In this document: positions 29,157 to 37,589 of the stretch, piece after piece
Numbering within the stretch: the first letter of the stretch is position 1
How the letters are laid out: each line of letters starts with the position of its first letter
Source: Ignavibacteria bacterium
Lineage (GTDB): Bacteria > Bacteroidota > Ignavibacteria > Kapaibacteriales > Kapaibacteriaceae
Reading direction: 5' to 3'
Length of the DNA stretch: 64,000 bases
Assembly: GCA_015709655.1 (NCBI GenBank)
Contig: CP054181.1
Coordinates: forward strand, 1,360,207-1,424,206
The notes under the pieces: model-generated
What the model was told of the DNA's origin: nothing
Seen by the model: the letters and a program-made list of their open reading frames with translations, nothing else
The model's database searches: none
Made by a program: the position numbers and the translations under genes

Positions 29157-32100
29157 GGCTGTTTTAAGGATATGTGTAAACTAACAGTGGTTCCCCTACC
29201 TTTTACCGATTCCTGGTTCAATATAAAGCCGGATCGCTCTGCGCGGTAGGCCATGCTGTTTAAACCAACACCTCGCTTAACAGCATGAGTATCGAATCCG
29301 ATACCATTATCCGACAAGCTAATAGTCACGTCGTGGGGCTCTACCGTTATTCTCATCAACATGTTGGTTGCCCGAGAATGTTTTATTGCATTGGTAACGG
29401 CTTCGGTAACAATCAGTGCAAGGTCACGAAGTTGCTGAGGGGTTTGCGGGACTTGCGGGATGCTGGTTACACTATCTAACTGAAATGATATTCCGGCTTC
29501 CTGCAAGGAGGTCCGAGTTCTTTCAATAAGTCGGGCTGCAACGGCATCCAGGGTATATACTTCTGAAACGGACCAGATAATATCACGTAGTGTTCGGTTT
29601 GCTTCACGGGTAACCACAGAGATATCCGACATTACTGTTTCCGTAGGATCCGCATGAGTAAGCATGTTTATCCGAACAAGATCTGCTCCAAGTGCGTCAT
29701 GAAGGTCTCTGCCAATTTGAATCCGTTCTTCCAGGATTGCCAGCTTCATCATATTCTTTTTATTCTGGCGGCGAACCATAATATATTTTACCGATGCAAA
29801 CACCAGAGACAGCAGCAGAAGTATCAGTACACCCCGAAACCACAGTGTTTCTGTGATAAATGCATCAGCTTCGATCGTTGCCAAAAATGGAACTGTATTA
29901 TCGCCACTCCGCATCCGGAGCGTATGTTTTCCCGGTGGTATGTTGTTTAACTGTACAACGTCACCAGTAGTATAGGAAAGTACCGAATCGTCCCATGAGC
30001 GTGTTATGGTAATGGGAATTTGCAACGACCCGAATGAAGATTCTTTACCGAGTATAATAGAGCAGGTCCGGCTATGAGCAGGGAGCGAAATCGAAAAGCC
30101 ATCAGCAGATATGCTGTAGCCGTTACTCCCGGGAGTTGAATAAGCGCATATCAAACTCCCTGGGGATGGCTGTGAGGGTTTGATGCGTCCGACTGTTATT
30201 CCCAGGGAATCAGTCATAACAATTGCGGAGTTCCGTGTCAAGGCGGCGGTAGATACCATCTGTTCCCGTATGCCGGCTGTGTTGGGAATTGTCTTGACTG
30301 TAACCGAGGTATCAACACGGTTGTACAAAGCCAGCCACCGTCCGCCGAACAGAGTCCGCAGTGTATCACCCAGTAATAGCGACGTTAAGTACTGATTCTG
30401 AACAGTTAGGGGGGGGACTGAATTTGTACGTTCGTGAACAACAACCTCCGCTGCATTCATCCTGTCTTCAATTAACAGTCTGTGTACAGGGAGTTCACTG
30501 TGTGCTGTTACATCTGTACTCCATACAGGCACGGTTACAGTACCATTCTGCCACATGATTGTGCCCTTTTCATCAATCTGGAAGACACAGGATGCACCAA
30601 ATGAAAAGTCAACCTGTAACCTTCGCCGGTCCAGGCGATGAATCTGCCGAATCGGTGTCCCTTCGATGATTGAATTATGTAGGTAAACAGAATCAATATT
30701 ACCCGTAAAGATATTTAGTCTCCAAAGCCCCCTATCCGTCCCTACCAGCAGAACAGAATCTGACTCACTTATCCCACAGTTTACGATGCCTTGCCACGAC
30801 TGTCTGGCATTCATACGAATTGGGAATATTGAAAGGGGCTCTGATTCCAGTGATCCTACTCCATATTTATTATTATAAAAATAGACTATTTTTTCATTTT
30901 GGAGTTCCGTTAATCCGGTAACGGGCTGACGCAGCAAATGCCGCCTGCTCCATTCAACAGGATTATTCCGTGGAAGCTGTCCTGAAATTCGAGGTGGCAG
31001 GCGTAGATCATCGATGGCAACTTTATCAGCTGATCCATCATATCGCTGTAACACCAGGGTATCCGATGCAATGGTGATATCTGCTATTGCATACAGTCTT
31101 GAAGTGTTCGGCATCTGAACTGCACACAACTGTGGTCCAACGCGCAGAAATAACCCCTGCAGTGTAGCAACCCACTGCCATCCGTACCGGTCAACAACCG
31201 ATCCGGTTATCAGCCAGCTTGCACTTGCAGGGAGCCGGTCCGCCCGCTGCGATTCAACGTCATTTAGAAAAAAAGTATCTACGTTCTGGATATTCTTGCG
31301 TACCGTGTCTCTTATGGGTACCAGGTTTTTAATCTCATGCGAATCCAATTGCAGCAGTCTGCGTAACCGTTTGCTCAACGGCTCCCATGCCGAACCAATT
31401 CGCTTCATATTCACGGAGTCGCGAAGTAGCCTTTCATACAGGGTCAGGCGGACCCCTACCTGAATTTGATCAAAGCTGAGCCGGTGTTGTTCTGCGTATG
31501 TAATGCCCCGGTTAAGCTCCGCTATTGCTATGTCACGGTCACCAAGTCCGGCATGACAACGTGCAGCCAAAAACCTGTACCATACCACAGCATTTTCATC
31601 CCAATTCTTCTCCAAGGCGTGCATGCTATCAACGCTGCGAACATATACGAGAGCCGAATCATACTGACGTAATTCAGTGAACAGTGTGGCCAGATTCCCG
31701 TACACGTCACGTTTCATCACATGCGGATTTGTAAGCAGTGATGCACGGTACCACACAAGTGCCATGGAGTAGTCACCCGCTTTCTTTAGTGCATGAGCTA
31801 CAAATAACGTTTGCCTATGTGGCGATGCAAATCCCGGGAGCATCGGGTCGTGTGCATACACCATGCCTGCATCAATACACTGGGCATAGGCCTCGGCATC
31901 AAACAGTACCCTGGTGACTAAAAAGTAATAGCGCTGCCTGACATCTTTCGGCAACGATAATGGCCAATGTTCCTGTACCGTCTTTAAAACCTGAAGAGCT
32001 TGTACCAGTTCGCCCGTGTAGTATAGTTGATTGGCACTGTCCAATTGTTCATTCACGTGAGTATGATCCCATACCTCACCAGTATCGTCAGTCTCTGCCG

Positions 32101-32176
32101 TACATGAAAGCATGAACACTACACATGCTGCTACGATGGTATATCGAATTACCCGGATTATGCCAAAAGAAAGCAT
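29153..32176 (-). CDS. Lipoprotein-like TPR sensor histidine kinase
   Basis: About 1007 residues. The N-terminus is a lipoprotein-type signal (IVAACVVFMLSC, putative acylated Cys), followed by TPR-like helices to about residue 330, then a beta-rich region with Reg_prop-like pieces (VLLVGTDRGLWRL) and a Y_Y_Y-like domain. One transmembrane helix (RGVLILLLLSLVFASV) near residue 785 leads to a HisKA_3 domain (IGRDLHDALGADL) and an ATPase domain (TEAVTNAIKHS, DNGIGF, GVGLNSM). It is expected to sense outside and phosphorylate the adjacent LuxR-type regulator. Start may be ATG 32176 or GTG 32200. Two AGCCCCYT motifs are inside. Confidence 0.86.
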   Translation of the reverse strand: MLSFGIIRVIRYTIVAACVVFMLSCTAETDDTGEVWDHTHVNEQLDSANQLYYTGELVQALQVLKTVQEHWPLSLPKDVRQRYYFLVTRVLFDAEAYAQCIDAGMVYAHDPMLPGFASPHRQTLFVAHALKKAGDYSMALVWYRASLLTNPHVMKRDVYGNLATLFTELRQYDSALVYVRSVDSMHALEKNWDENAVVWYRFLAARCHAGLGDRDIAIAELNRGITYAEQHRLSFDQIQVGVRLTLYERLLRDSVNMKRIGSAWEPLSKRLRRLLQLDSHEIKNLVPIRDTVRKNIQNVDTFFLNDVESQRADRLPASASWLITGSVVDRYGWQWVATLQGLFLRVGPQLCAVQMPNTSRLYAIADITIASDTLVLQRYDGSADKVAIDDLRLPPRISGQLPRNNPVEWSRRHLLRQPVTGLTELQNEKIVYFYNNKYGVGSLESEPLSIFPIRMNARQSWQGIVNCGISESDSVLLVGTDRGLWRLNIFTGNIDSVYLHNSIIEGTPIRQIHRLDRRRLQVDFSFGASCVFQIDEKGTIMWQNGTVTVPVWSTDVTAHSELPVHRLLIEDRMNAAEVVVHERTNSVPPLTVQNQYLTSLLLGDTLRTLFGGRWLALYNRVDTSVTVKTIPNTAGIREQMVSTAALTRNSAIVMTDSLGITVGRIKPSQPSPGSLICAYSTPGSNGYSISADGFSISLPAHSRTCSIILGKESSFGSLQIPITITRSWDDSVLSYTTGDVVQLNNIPPGKHTLRMRSGDNTVPFLATIEADAFITETLWFRGVLILLLLSLVFASVKYIMVRRQNKKNMMKLAILEERIQIGRDLHDALGADLVRINMLTHADPTETVMSDISVVTREANRTLRDIIWSVSEVYTLDAVAARLIERTRTSLQEAGISFQLDSVTSIPQVPQTPQQLRDLALIVTEAVTNAIKHSRATNMLMRITVEPHDVTISLSDNGIGFDTHAVKRGVGLNSMAYRAERSGFILNQESVKGRGTTVSLHISLKQP

Positions 32177-32448
32177 GTGTAAATGGTTCACCTTCCTCAC
32201 ATCTAATTAATAAATATTTGTGTTATATTGGTTCAATGTATTTCAAGCTACGAACAAGCCCTAAATTCCGGCATCTATTGTTTGTTAGGTAGTAAGGATG
32301 GTTGTCATACTTCTATTATCACATTGTCGGACAGTAAAATACGTACGAAACTTGAAACATATAGGGTAGTGAAATAACAGGGGAACTACCGGAGTGGTGT
32401 GAAATAATCGGACCAGTCTTAAGTTGAGACAGGTGTCTCAAAGGAGGA

Positions 32449-32715
32449 TTGATAAGGAAGAGTCGGTACACAGACGAACAGATCGTTGGCATTGTGCGGG
32501 AATCGCATGCGCACGGCCTCGACGCAACGTCGAAGAAGTACAACGTGTCGTTGAACACCATCTGCATTGGGCACCGGAAGTACGGCAGTATGGTGCCGAG
32601 CCAGGTGTCTGAACTCAAGCGAATGACGCAGGAGAGTGCTCTGCTGAAGAAATTGCTGACTGGGCGTGATCTCGAGATTGAAGTGATGAAGGAGAACGCA
32701 TCAACAAAATGGTAG
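32449..32715 (+). CDS. IS3-family (IS407-like) transposase OrfA, decayed start
   Basis: About 88 residues matching the helix-turn-helix OrfA of the IS407 group: RYTDEQIVGIVRE, then a recognition helix, KYGSMVPSQVSELKRM, and a C-terminus ending in a Lys-Trp pair as usual. The start is TTG or a mutated ATG: an AAGGAGG site sits so close (32441-32447) that ATA at 32452 probably replaced the original ATG. The 250 bp before it hold no gene. Part of a truncated insertion sequence. Confidence 0.75.
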   Translation: MIRKSRYTDEQIVGIVRESHAHGLDATSKKYNVSLNTICIGHRKYGSMVPSQVSELKRMTQESALLKKLLTGRDLEIEVMKENASTKW

Positions 32716-32730
32716 GCGTACGTGAGTGAG

Positions 32731-32997
32731 TCCAAGCAGCTACGTACACCAACAATCGCGGTGTTGAACAACGCAGGGTCGTGTTTCTCATGGACGTATC
32801 TCGTGCGATGTTAACCTATCAACACCAGCAGCCACTTAAGGATGCGCCGGTGCGGACAGTAATCGCTGAGGTTGTAGCCAAGCACCCGTCATGGGGTAAT
32901 CGCTTGGTGTTCGGCTGGATACGCGATCAGGGGCACGACTACTCCGAGTGCACTGTCCACCGCGTCTATCGTCAAAGCGGGTATGCAGCACAGTGGC
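32731..32997 (+). pseudogene. IS407-like transposase OrfB, N-terminal fragment
   Basis: The frame after OrfA encodes the beginning of OrfB: GVEQRRVVFLMDVSRAML, then APVRTVIAEVVAKHPSWGNR and IRDQGHDYSECTVHRVYRQSG, the region before the DDE catalytic core. Near 32997 the match ends and the DNA becomes the reverse complement of another IS3-family gene. The catalytic domain is gone, so the element cannot move by itself. Confidence 0.75.
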
Positions 32998-33000
32998 GTT

Positions 33001-33277
33001 ACGCGCACACCTGCCGGATGGCACGTTCTCAGACCATCCGCCTGCTTCCCACAGTCTGTTTGCGCGAAGTGTGGATCTCGCGTATGGCCAGCAACAAAGC
33101 CTGTTCCTGAGCACTGGGCTCCGATGCAGGGCGGCGCAGCCACGCGTAGTAACCACTCGGATGCACGAAAAGTATCTTGCACCTCACTACGATCGGCCAT
33201 TGCCGCTTATGCTGGTGTATAAACATGTACCTTAGTCCTTTGCCTGACTGTTGCCATAGATCCAATCTGCTTTTTTT
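33001..33277 (-). pseudogene. Second IS3-family OrfB, N-terminal fragment
   Basis: Minus-strand frame entered from OrfA by a -1 shift. It reads RLDLWQQSGKGLRYMF, then CKILFVHPSGYYAWLRRP and AIREIHTSRKQTVGSRRMV, typical of the start of IS3-family OrfB. It stops at 33029; the matching sequence seems to continue in another frame to about 33000, where the IS407-like fragment begins in the opposite direction. The DDE core is missing. Confidence 0.7.
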
Positions 33278-33522
33278 AAAATGGCAGATTCCATTTCCGC
33301 ACGCTCGGCGCGCTTGCGCATCTGCCGAAGCTTGGCTTCAAGTTCTTTGATAGTCGTCTGGCCTGTGGCCGACGTTGCCTGGATCTCCTTTTTCCAACGG
33401 TAGATCAGCTCCACGGCTACGCCAAGCTCCGAGGCTACCGACATTGCTGTGCGGCCACCCTCTACCTTGGCAACTGCTGCCCGTTTGAACTCGTCGTTAA
33501 ATACCATACGGGGTCCTTTCAT
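33232..33522 (-). CDS. Second IS3-family transposase OrfA
   Basis: 96 residues: helix-turn-helix region FNDEFKRAAVAKVEGGRTAMSV with ELGVAVELIYRWKKE, then a leucine-zipper-like coiled coil (ELEAKLRQMRKRAERAE) for multimerisation. The start MKGPRMV at 33522 has a GGAG site upstream. Near the end a run of seven A, read in frame as A AAA AAA, is the place where IS3 elements shift to OrfB. OrfA looks intact although its OrfB is truncated. Confidence 0.78.
   Translation of the reverse strand: MKGPRMVFNDEFKRAAVAKVEGGRTAMSVASELGVAVELIYRWKKEIQATSATGQTTIKELEAKLRQMRKRAERAEMESAILKKADWIYGNSQAKD
33271..33277 (-). promoter_or_regulatory. A7 programmed -1 frameshift site
   Basis: On the minus strand the codons TTA AAA AAA GCA give the heptamer A AAA AAA. 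A -1 slip there enters the OrfB frame (SRLDLWQQ), the standard way in which IS3-family elements make the OrfAB fusion transposase. Confidence 0.65.
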
Positions 33523-33584
33523 CGCTTACTCCTTTTGTCAAATGTTAATTTACTGACTATCAGGAGTGTCTATTTTCACCGGGC

Positions 33585-33649
33585 CACTTCAACACTATTC
33601 GACGCTCATACTTTGCATCGTAGCGTTTACTTCTATCTCGTGTGCTCAT
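33585..33649 (-). pseudogene. Third transposase: OrfA N-terminal stub
   Basis: ATG 33649 on the minus strand, preceded by AGAAAGGAA, encodes MSTRDRSKRYDAKYERRIV and then runs into the end of the second IS. This looks like the first residues of an IS3-type OrfA, cut by insertion of the second element. Too short for more. Confidence 0.5.
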
Positions 33650-33690
33650 TGGTGTTTCCTTTCTCTTCAGTACTCTCTATACTGAGAACT

Positions 33691-33724
33691 TAACCATGAC
33701 CACACTGTAAACCATTAGGGGGGA
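33691..33724 (-). repeat. Putative IS terminal repeat (left end of the stub element)
   Basis: The string CATGACCACACTGTAAACC followed by a G-rich end lies just upstream of the OrfA stub. A near copy (CATGACCCTACTGTAAACT plus a G-rich end) occurs at 34047-34077 after a transposase C-terminus. On the minus strand it would be the left end of the stub's element. Confidence 0.5.
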
Positions 33725-33921
33725 CGTTCATCAGAGATTACGGTAGTCAGATCTAGCTCTACTCGACGCAGAACAATCATGGCGACGAGTACACAACTAT
33801 AAAAGATTGTCTATATTGCAACGAGCGATCTTAAACGAAGTAAACAACAAAATCCAAAACAATCAAGACTGAAGTCTCTCGGTTATCAACTAGGAAACGG
33901 ACATAGTCTTTTAGAACGATA

Positions 33922-34062
33922 GAGCATGCAACTGAAGTAATTGCGGAGTATATCCACAACTATTACAACACCGTACGGCTACACTCTGCTATCGGATTTG
34001 TTCCACCTATGGAATTCGAACTCAACAATAATTCACTCTTTTTTTACATGACCCTACTGTAA
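33922..34062 (+). pseudogene. IS3-family transposase C-terminal fragment
   Basis: The plus-strand frame ends EVIAEYIHNYYNTVRLHSAI, then GFVPPMEFE, the hallmark C-terminus of IS3-family OrfB after the last catalytic Glu region. The frame opens only a few codons upstream. The preceding 33725-33905 has no recognisable coding sequence. Confidence 0.75.
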
Positions 34063-34079
34063 ACTAAGTGGGGGGAAGC
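34045..34079 (+). repeat. Putative IS terminal repeat (right end)
   Basis: It overlaps the stop of the transposase fragment: CATGACCCTACTGTAAACT then G6. It matches the string at 33696 at most positions, consistent with the right end of the same IS family as the 33585-33649 stub. Confidence 0.5.
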
Positions 34080-34081
34080 AC

Positions 34082-34862
34082 ATGTTGTATTTTTCACTAA
34101 GATTTGAGAGTACTTTCACAAAGAAACTCTTGTTTCTGTTGCTGACTATCTCACTTTCAGCTACAGTTGCCAAAAGCGAGCAGAATTGGTATTGTGTTGA
34201 AAACTGCATTGAACTGCAAGGTGTAGATTTACCGGGAAATGCAGAGCCTGGACAAGTTATCTTGACTCATCCAAACTACCCAAATTGTTATTTAATGGTT
34301 ACTTACAGAGGCTGGGCCTGCTTGGAGAATTTCGGCGGAGTATGGAAACTAGTTTACCGACTGAGCATAACTGGTTGGGCACCGATCAATATCAACGACC
34401 CAGGATGCGCAGGATTGAAATCAGATATGTACCCATTAGGATATCCTGGTCCAGTTGATCAAGATTTTGTTCTGGGAATGTTCAACGGACTCATACCTGC
34501 CGTTAGTGAGTACGATTTTCTCAACGATCCTGATAATCTCCCAGGCCTCTATCCATGCCCAAATGTCTTTAAAAACTCAAGAGTTTGTTCAAGGATCATG
34601 TGTTAAACTTGTACAGAGCTCTTACACCTCCACACAACCAGTCATTCTGCTCGATCCATTCTTCAAACTTGCATTTTGCACCCATTTCTGCTGTACAACA
34701 ACTCTTGAACATTGCTACGACACCGAAACAAACACTGTTCAAACAGTCGTTCAGTCTTATTCTGGACCACGAATTGGCTGCGACGACCAAGGTATCATTG
34801 CCCCTCCTCCATCAGGTACCATTCTCTCAACAATATGCAGACCGATGTGCCCTCAGGAATAG
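34082..34862 (+). pseudogene. Secreted Cys-rich hypothetical protein with A-tract frameshift
   Basis: A signal peptide (LLFLLLTISLSATVAKS) precedes a cysteine-rich domain (WYCVENCIELQG, GWACLENFGGVW). The first frame ends at 34606 in an unlikely tail. Continuing in the next frame from a run of five A near 34571 gives a coherent end (TQEFVQGSCVKLV, FCCTTTLEHCYDTE) that closes at 34862. One A fewer would join them into a protein of about 260 residues. No family recognised. AT-richer than the surroundings and inside the mobile island. Confidence 0.6.
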
Positions 34863-34932
34863 TGATCCTTGATTCTCAACACATGTACCAGGATAAGACT
34901 TCTGACTTTTTTAAGATAGGAGATGCATCAAG

Positions 34933-36276
34933 ATGTCGTTGATACGTGTTGCAATGATATTGGTCCTGGTGCTGCTTCAGATGGCTGTTGTTAGTGCAGG
35001 TATAGATGAATCAGTGCGGGTTGAACCAACAATACTTAGAGTATTGGACTCTATCGCGCCAAACACACGTTTGATCTTCCAAGCAAAGCGAGGCCAAGAA
35101 ATCGTGTTGTTGGGCAATAATCTCAATATGAGTTTGTATGGATTCGATGAATCATTCAACATGAGATGGTCTTGGACGCCAAAGTCTTCGAAAATCCGGT
35201 ATGCTGGAATTGCTGCCGTTCAGATGATTGGCGAGGGTATTGGGGAGTGCCTTGTAGGGAATCGTGCCGCACCCAGTGATGTCTATAGATATTCATTTGC
35301 AGGCGGTAGGACACTTGACTCATCACTGTTGACACCTCCCAAGCCAGCGTTTCATATCATTCAGAATATAGACGCCGCGGGGAATTTTATCGTCTTCACG
35401 GCACTTGTACAGACCCATACCACAGATACGTTGTTTGCATACATCGTTGACACCGTATCTGGTTGGCACAGCGTGTGGAAGGTACCGGTTACAAATGATA
35501 GTGTGAGTATTAGCGAATCAGCTATTCGAATTGTTGATACCTCAGTTGTCGTGTACTGGCAAGAACACGTCATTGGCATGGACTACCGCAACCGAATTAT
35601 TGTAAAGGGGATATACTCGGAGGTTGAACAGCATTCAGTGACTTTGAGCGATGTGGGCGATCATAGATATCAGGCTCAATTCATTGAAGTTGACGAAGCT
35701 GATAAAAGTGTTGTGATCTTTGCACGTGCAACAAACAGAGATGAACCTAGGTGGGGTATACAGTATTGGAGGTACAGCATCGTTTCGGGTGAACTAAAAT
35801 CGGTATCCGAGTTTCTGCCAAAACATACATACCTGACTTTGAGTGATGCGATGCTCTCAAGTGATCAGAATGTGAGTGCTGTTGGATGCATAATCGATGT
35901 TGACCGAACATCTATGCAATTGATTGAATCGACATCACGTGGTTTCATCTGTGAGTACGATTCAGCTCCAAGGATGAAAAGATTCCTTAGCATGCAGGAC
36001 AAACGGCCAACTAGTCTTAGCTCACTCTATCAAGATCAGGGAAAACTGTTTGTGTTAGGACAGGGGGTAGAGCAATCTCACTTTATTGCTAGGATTGATG
36101 AGGATCGCATAACAAGCGTGGATTCTGGTAAACCGGGCGATCATGAAGTTCTACAGCATATTGGATGGTATGACATCCTAGGACGGTCACTACAAAACCC
36201 GGAAATCGGTGCTGTTATCGAGCTGCTGCAGTGTTCACCTGGCTGCTTCCATTCAAGATTGCTCTGGCTTCGCTAG
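34933..36276 (+). CDS. Secreted hypothetical protein, possible truncated T9SS end
   Basis: 447 residues with a signal peptide (AMILVLVLLQMAVVSAG) followed by beta-rich sequence without recognised repeats. The last 35 residues (IGWYDILGRSLQNPE, then IELLQCSPG) recall the short C-terminal YDxLGR motif of T9SS cargo, but no full sorting domain is seen. Codon use is AT-richer than the chromosomal genes, no AGCCCCYT motif is present, and it is flanked by transposase debris, so acquisition by transfer is likely. It follows the Cys-rich gene by 70 bp. The 216 bp after it (36277-36492) hold nothing I can support. Confidence 0.6.
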   Translation: MSLIRVAMILVLVLLQMAVVSAGIDESVRVEPTILRVLDSIAPNTRLIFQAKRGQEIVLLGNNLNMSLYGFDESFNMRWSWTPKSSKIRYAGIAAVQMIGEGIGECLVGNRAAPSDVYRYSFAGGRTLDSSLLTPPKPAFHIIQNIDAAGNFIVFTALVQTHTTDTLFAYIVDTVSGWHSVWKVPVTNDSVSISESAIRIVDTSVVVYWQEHVIGMDYRNRIIVKGIYSEVEQHSVTLSDVGDHRYQAQFIEVDEADKSVVIFARATNRDEPRWGIQYWRYSIVSGELKSVSEFLPKHTYLTLSDAMLSSDQNVSAVGCIIDVDRTSMQLIESTSRGFICEYDSAPRMKRFLSMQDKRPTSLSSLYQDQGKLFVLGQGVEQSHFIARIDEDRITSVDSGKPGDHEVLQHIGWYDILGRSLQNPEIGAVIELLQCSPGCFHSRLLWLR

Positions 36277-36492
36277 TGATTGGTATTTCTACTTCGCGGC
36301 TAGTATTTCCCTTGTTTATTGAGCAGCGCTCCCCGCAATTAATGCTCTTCCCCCACCGCCTACGTAGATCCCATTCATACCATGAGGAATGAAAGTTATT
36401 GAAATGCAGAATCAATATTGCAAGGTTCTTCTATGAGTAAGCTTGAGACATGAGATTTAGGTGTCTTGGTGTAGTTTGTTTGTTACAAATCA

Positions 36493-36675
36493 TCAAAGCC
36501 GCAGTCCTTTCTTAGTCGGGTGGAACCGACGCTCCATCATACCATTAAAATGCGGATAATACGCGGAAGAGTGACGGCGTTTGAAACCGCTGTCTGAATT
36601 GCACCCTTTGAATTGAATGCTGATAAAACGACTTCCACTGTCGCTCACTAAGCCGGGCCTTGCTCGTGGATACAT
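36493..36675 (-). pseudogene. DDE transposase core fragment
   Basis: 60 residues with the second catalytic Asp region (GLVSDSGSRFISIQF) and the region before the Glu (SSAYYPHFNGMMERRFHPTKK), as in IS3/IS481 integrase-core transposases. Both ends are missing. An isolated remnant; the 115 bp to the next feature contain only AT-rich DNA. Confidence 0.7.
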
Positions 36676-36789
36676 CTCCGTTCGGTTTGTATAACGAGAT
36701 CAATGCCTCCAGGGGCCAGAATAAGTGTGCTTGTATATCTGAGCGCTGTTAGTACTATGTTTTTTTAATTAGTTATTCCATACAATCAG

Positions 36790-37236
36790 CTACGGGAATA
36801 CGAAGCCCTTTTGCCCCAGCCCCCTACTCTCCCCCTCCACACACTCGCTCCATGGCGTCGCGTTGCGATTGGTCGGTAATAGAGAGCGTTTCATGGTTTT
36901 GAAGCTGCGATGACCAGTGACGCTCATAACGACTTCGGCACGCATGCCCCGCTCCAATGAGATGGTCACGAAGGTTTTCCGGGCGACGTGCGTGGTTAGA
37001 AACTGCCATGTAGGACCCCGTAGTTCGACGGGCTTTGCTCCCTGAATCCGGGTGATCCGTGTTGGGGTGTTGAGTTCGGCTCGCTGCCTTAATTGCTTTA
37101 ACTGTTGGTTCATCAGCTGGGAGCGGAAGGATGGCATTCTGCCCTGGTGACGGTACTTGCCGATAATTGCTAGCGATTCTGGTACAAGGGTTACAGGGCG
37201 ATGATCTGTTTGTCTGGGTCCACACCAAGTGTTCGC
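36790..37236 (-). pseudogene. Tyrosine recombinase C-terminal fragment, nucleophile lost
   Basis: The frame covers the catalytic domain of a Bacteroidota-type site-specific integrase: RPVTLVPESLAIIGKYR, then HVARKTFVTISLERG (the HxxR box), then SVTGHRSFKTMKRSLLPT (the His box). Where the family has Tyr (typically RYL), the sequence has Ser, so strand cleavage would be impossible. The N-terminal arm-binding and core-binding parts are absent; an IS256-like fragment abuts at about 37200. Confidence 0.72.
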
Positions 37237-37536
37237 TCACGCTTGGGCAAAATCTGCGGTTGGAACGTGCCTGCGCGGTCGCGTGGTGCCTCTCGGAAGC
37301 TTCTCCATGCCCGTGTTCACGCTCTTGATTTTTCGTCCATTGCGTTGGTTTGACTGTGTGGACTGTTCGCTTTCCGATTCTAAATGGGCATCGAGTTCGC
37401 CGTCTAATGCCTCCTCGACAAATTCTTTACGTAGTGGCGTTAGTACGCCATCACGACCAAAGAAAGAGTCTCCTGCTTTGAGCCGTTCAGCTGCCTGCTT
37501 CGTAAATGACTCGAAGTCAAATGTGCTGGTGTTCAT
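37195..37536 (-). pseudogene. IS256-family transposase N-terminal fragment
   Basis: Starting at ATG 37536 (MNTSTFDFESF), the frame has SFFGRDGVLTPLRKEFVEEAL and ELDAHLESE, typical of mutator-type transposases. A frameshift near 37300 moves the rest to another frame, where APRDRAGTFQPQILPKRERTLG is readable. It ends at about 37195 where integrase sequence begins. The DDE core is absent. Confidence 0.72.
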
Positions 37537-37589
37537 GGTTGGTGCTCCGTATGTTTGGTAAAGGTAACGCCATTGACACACTTTTTTAA

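Noticed and set aside
36824..37240. 138-residue minus-strand frame
   Set aside because: It overlaps the integrase fragment in a different frame; the integrase frame carries the conserved boxes.
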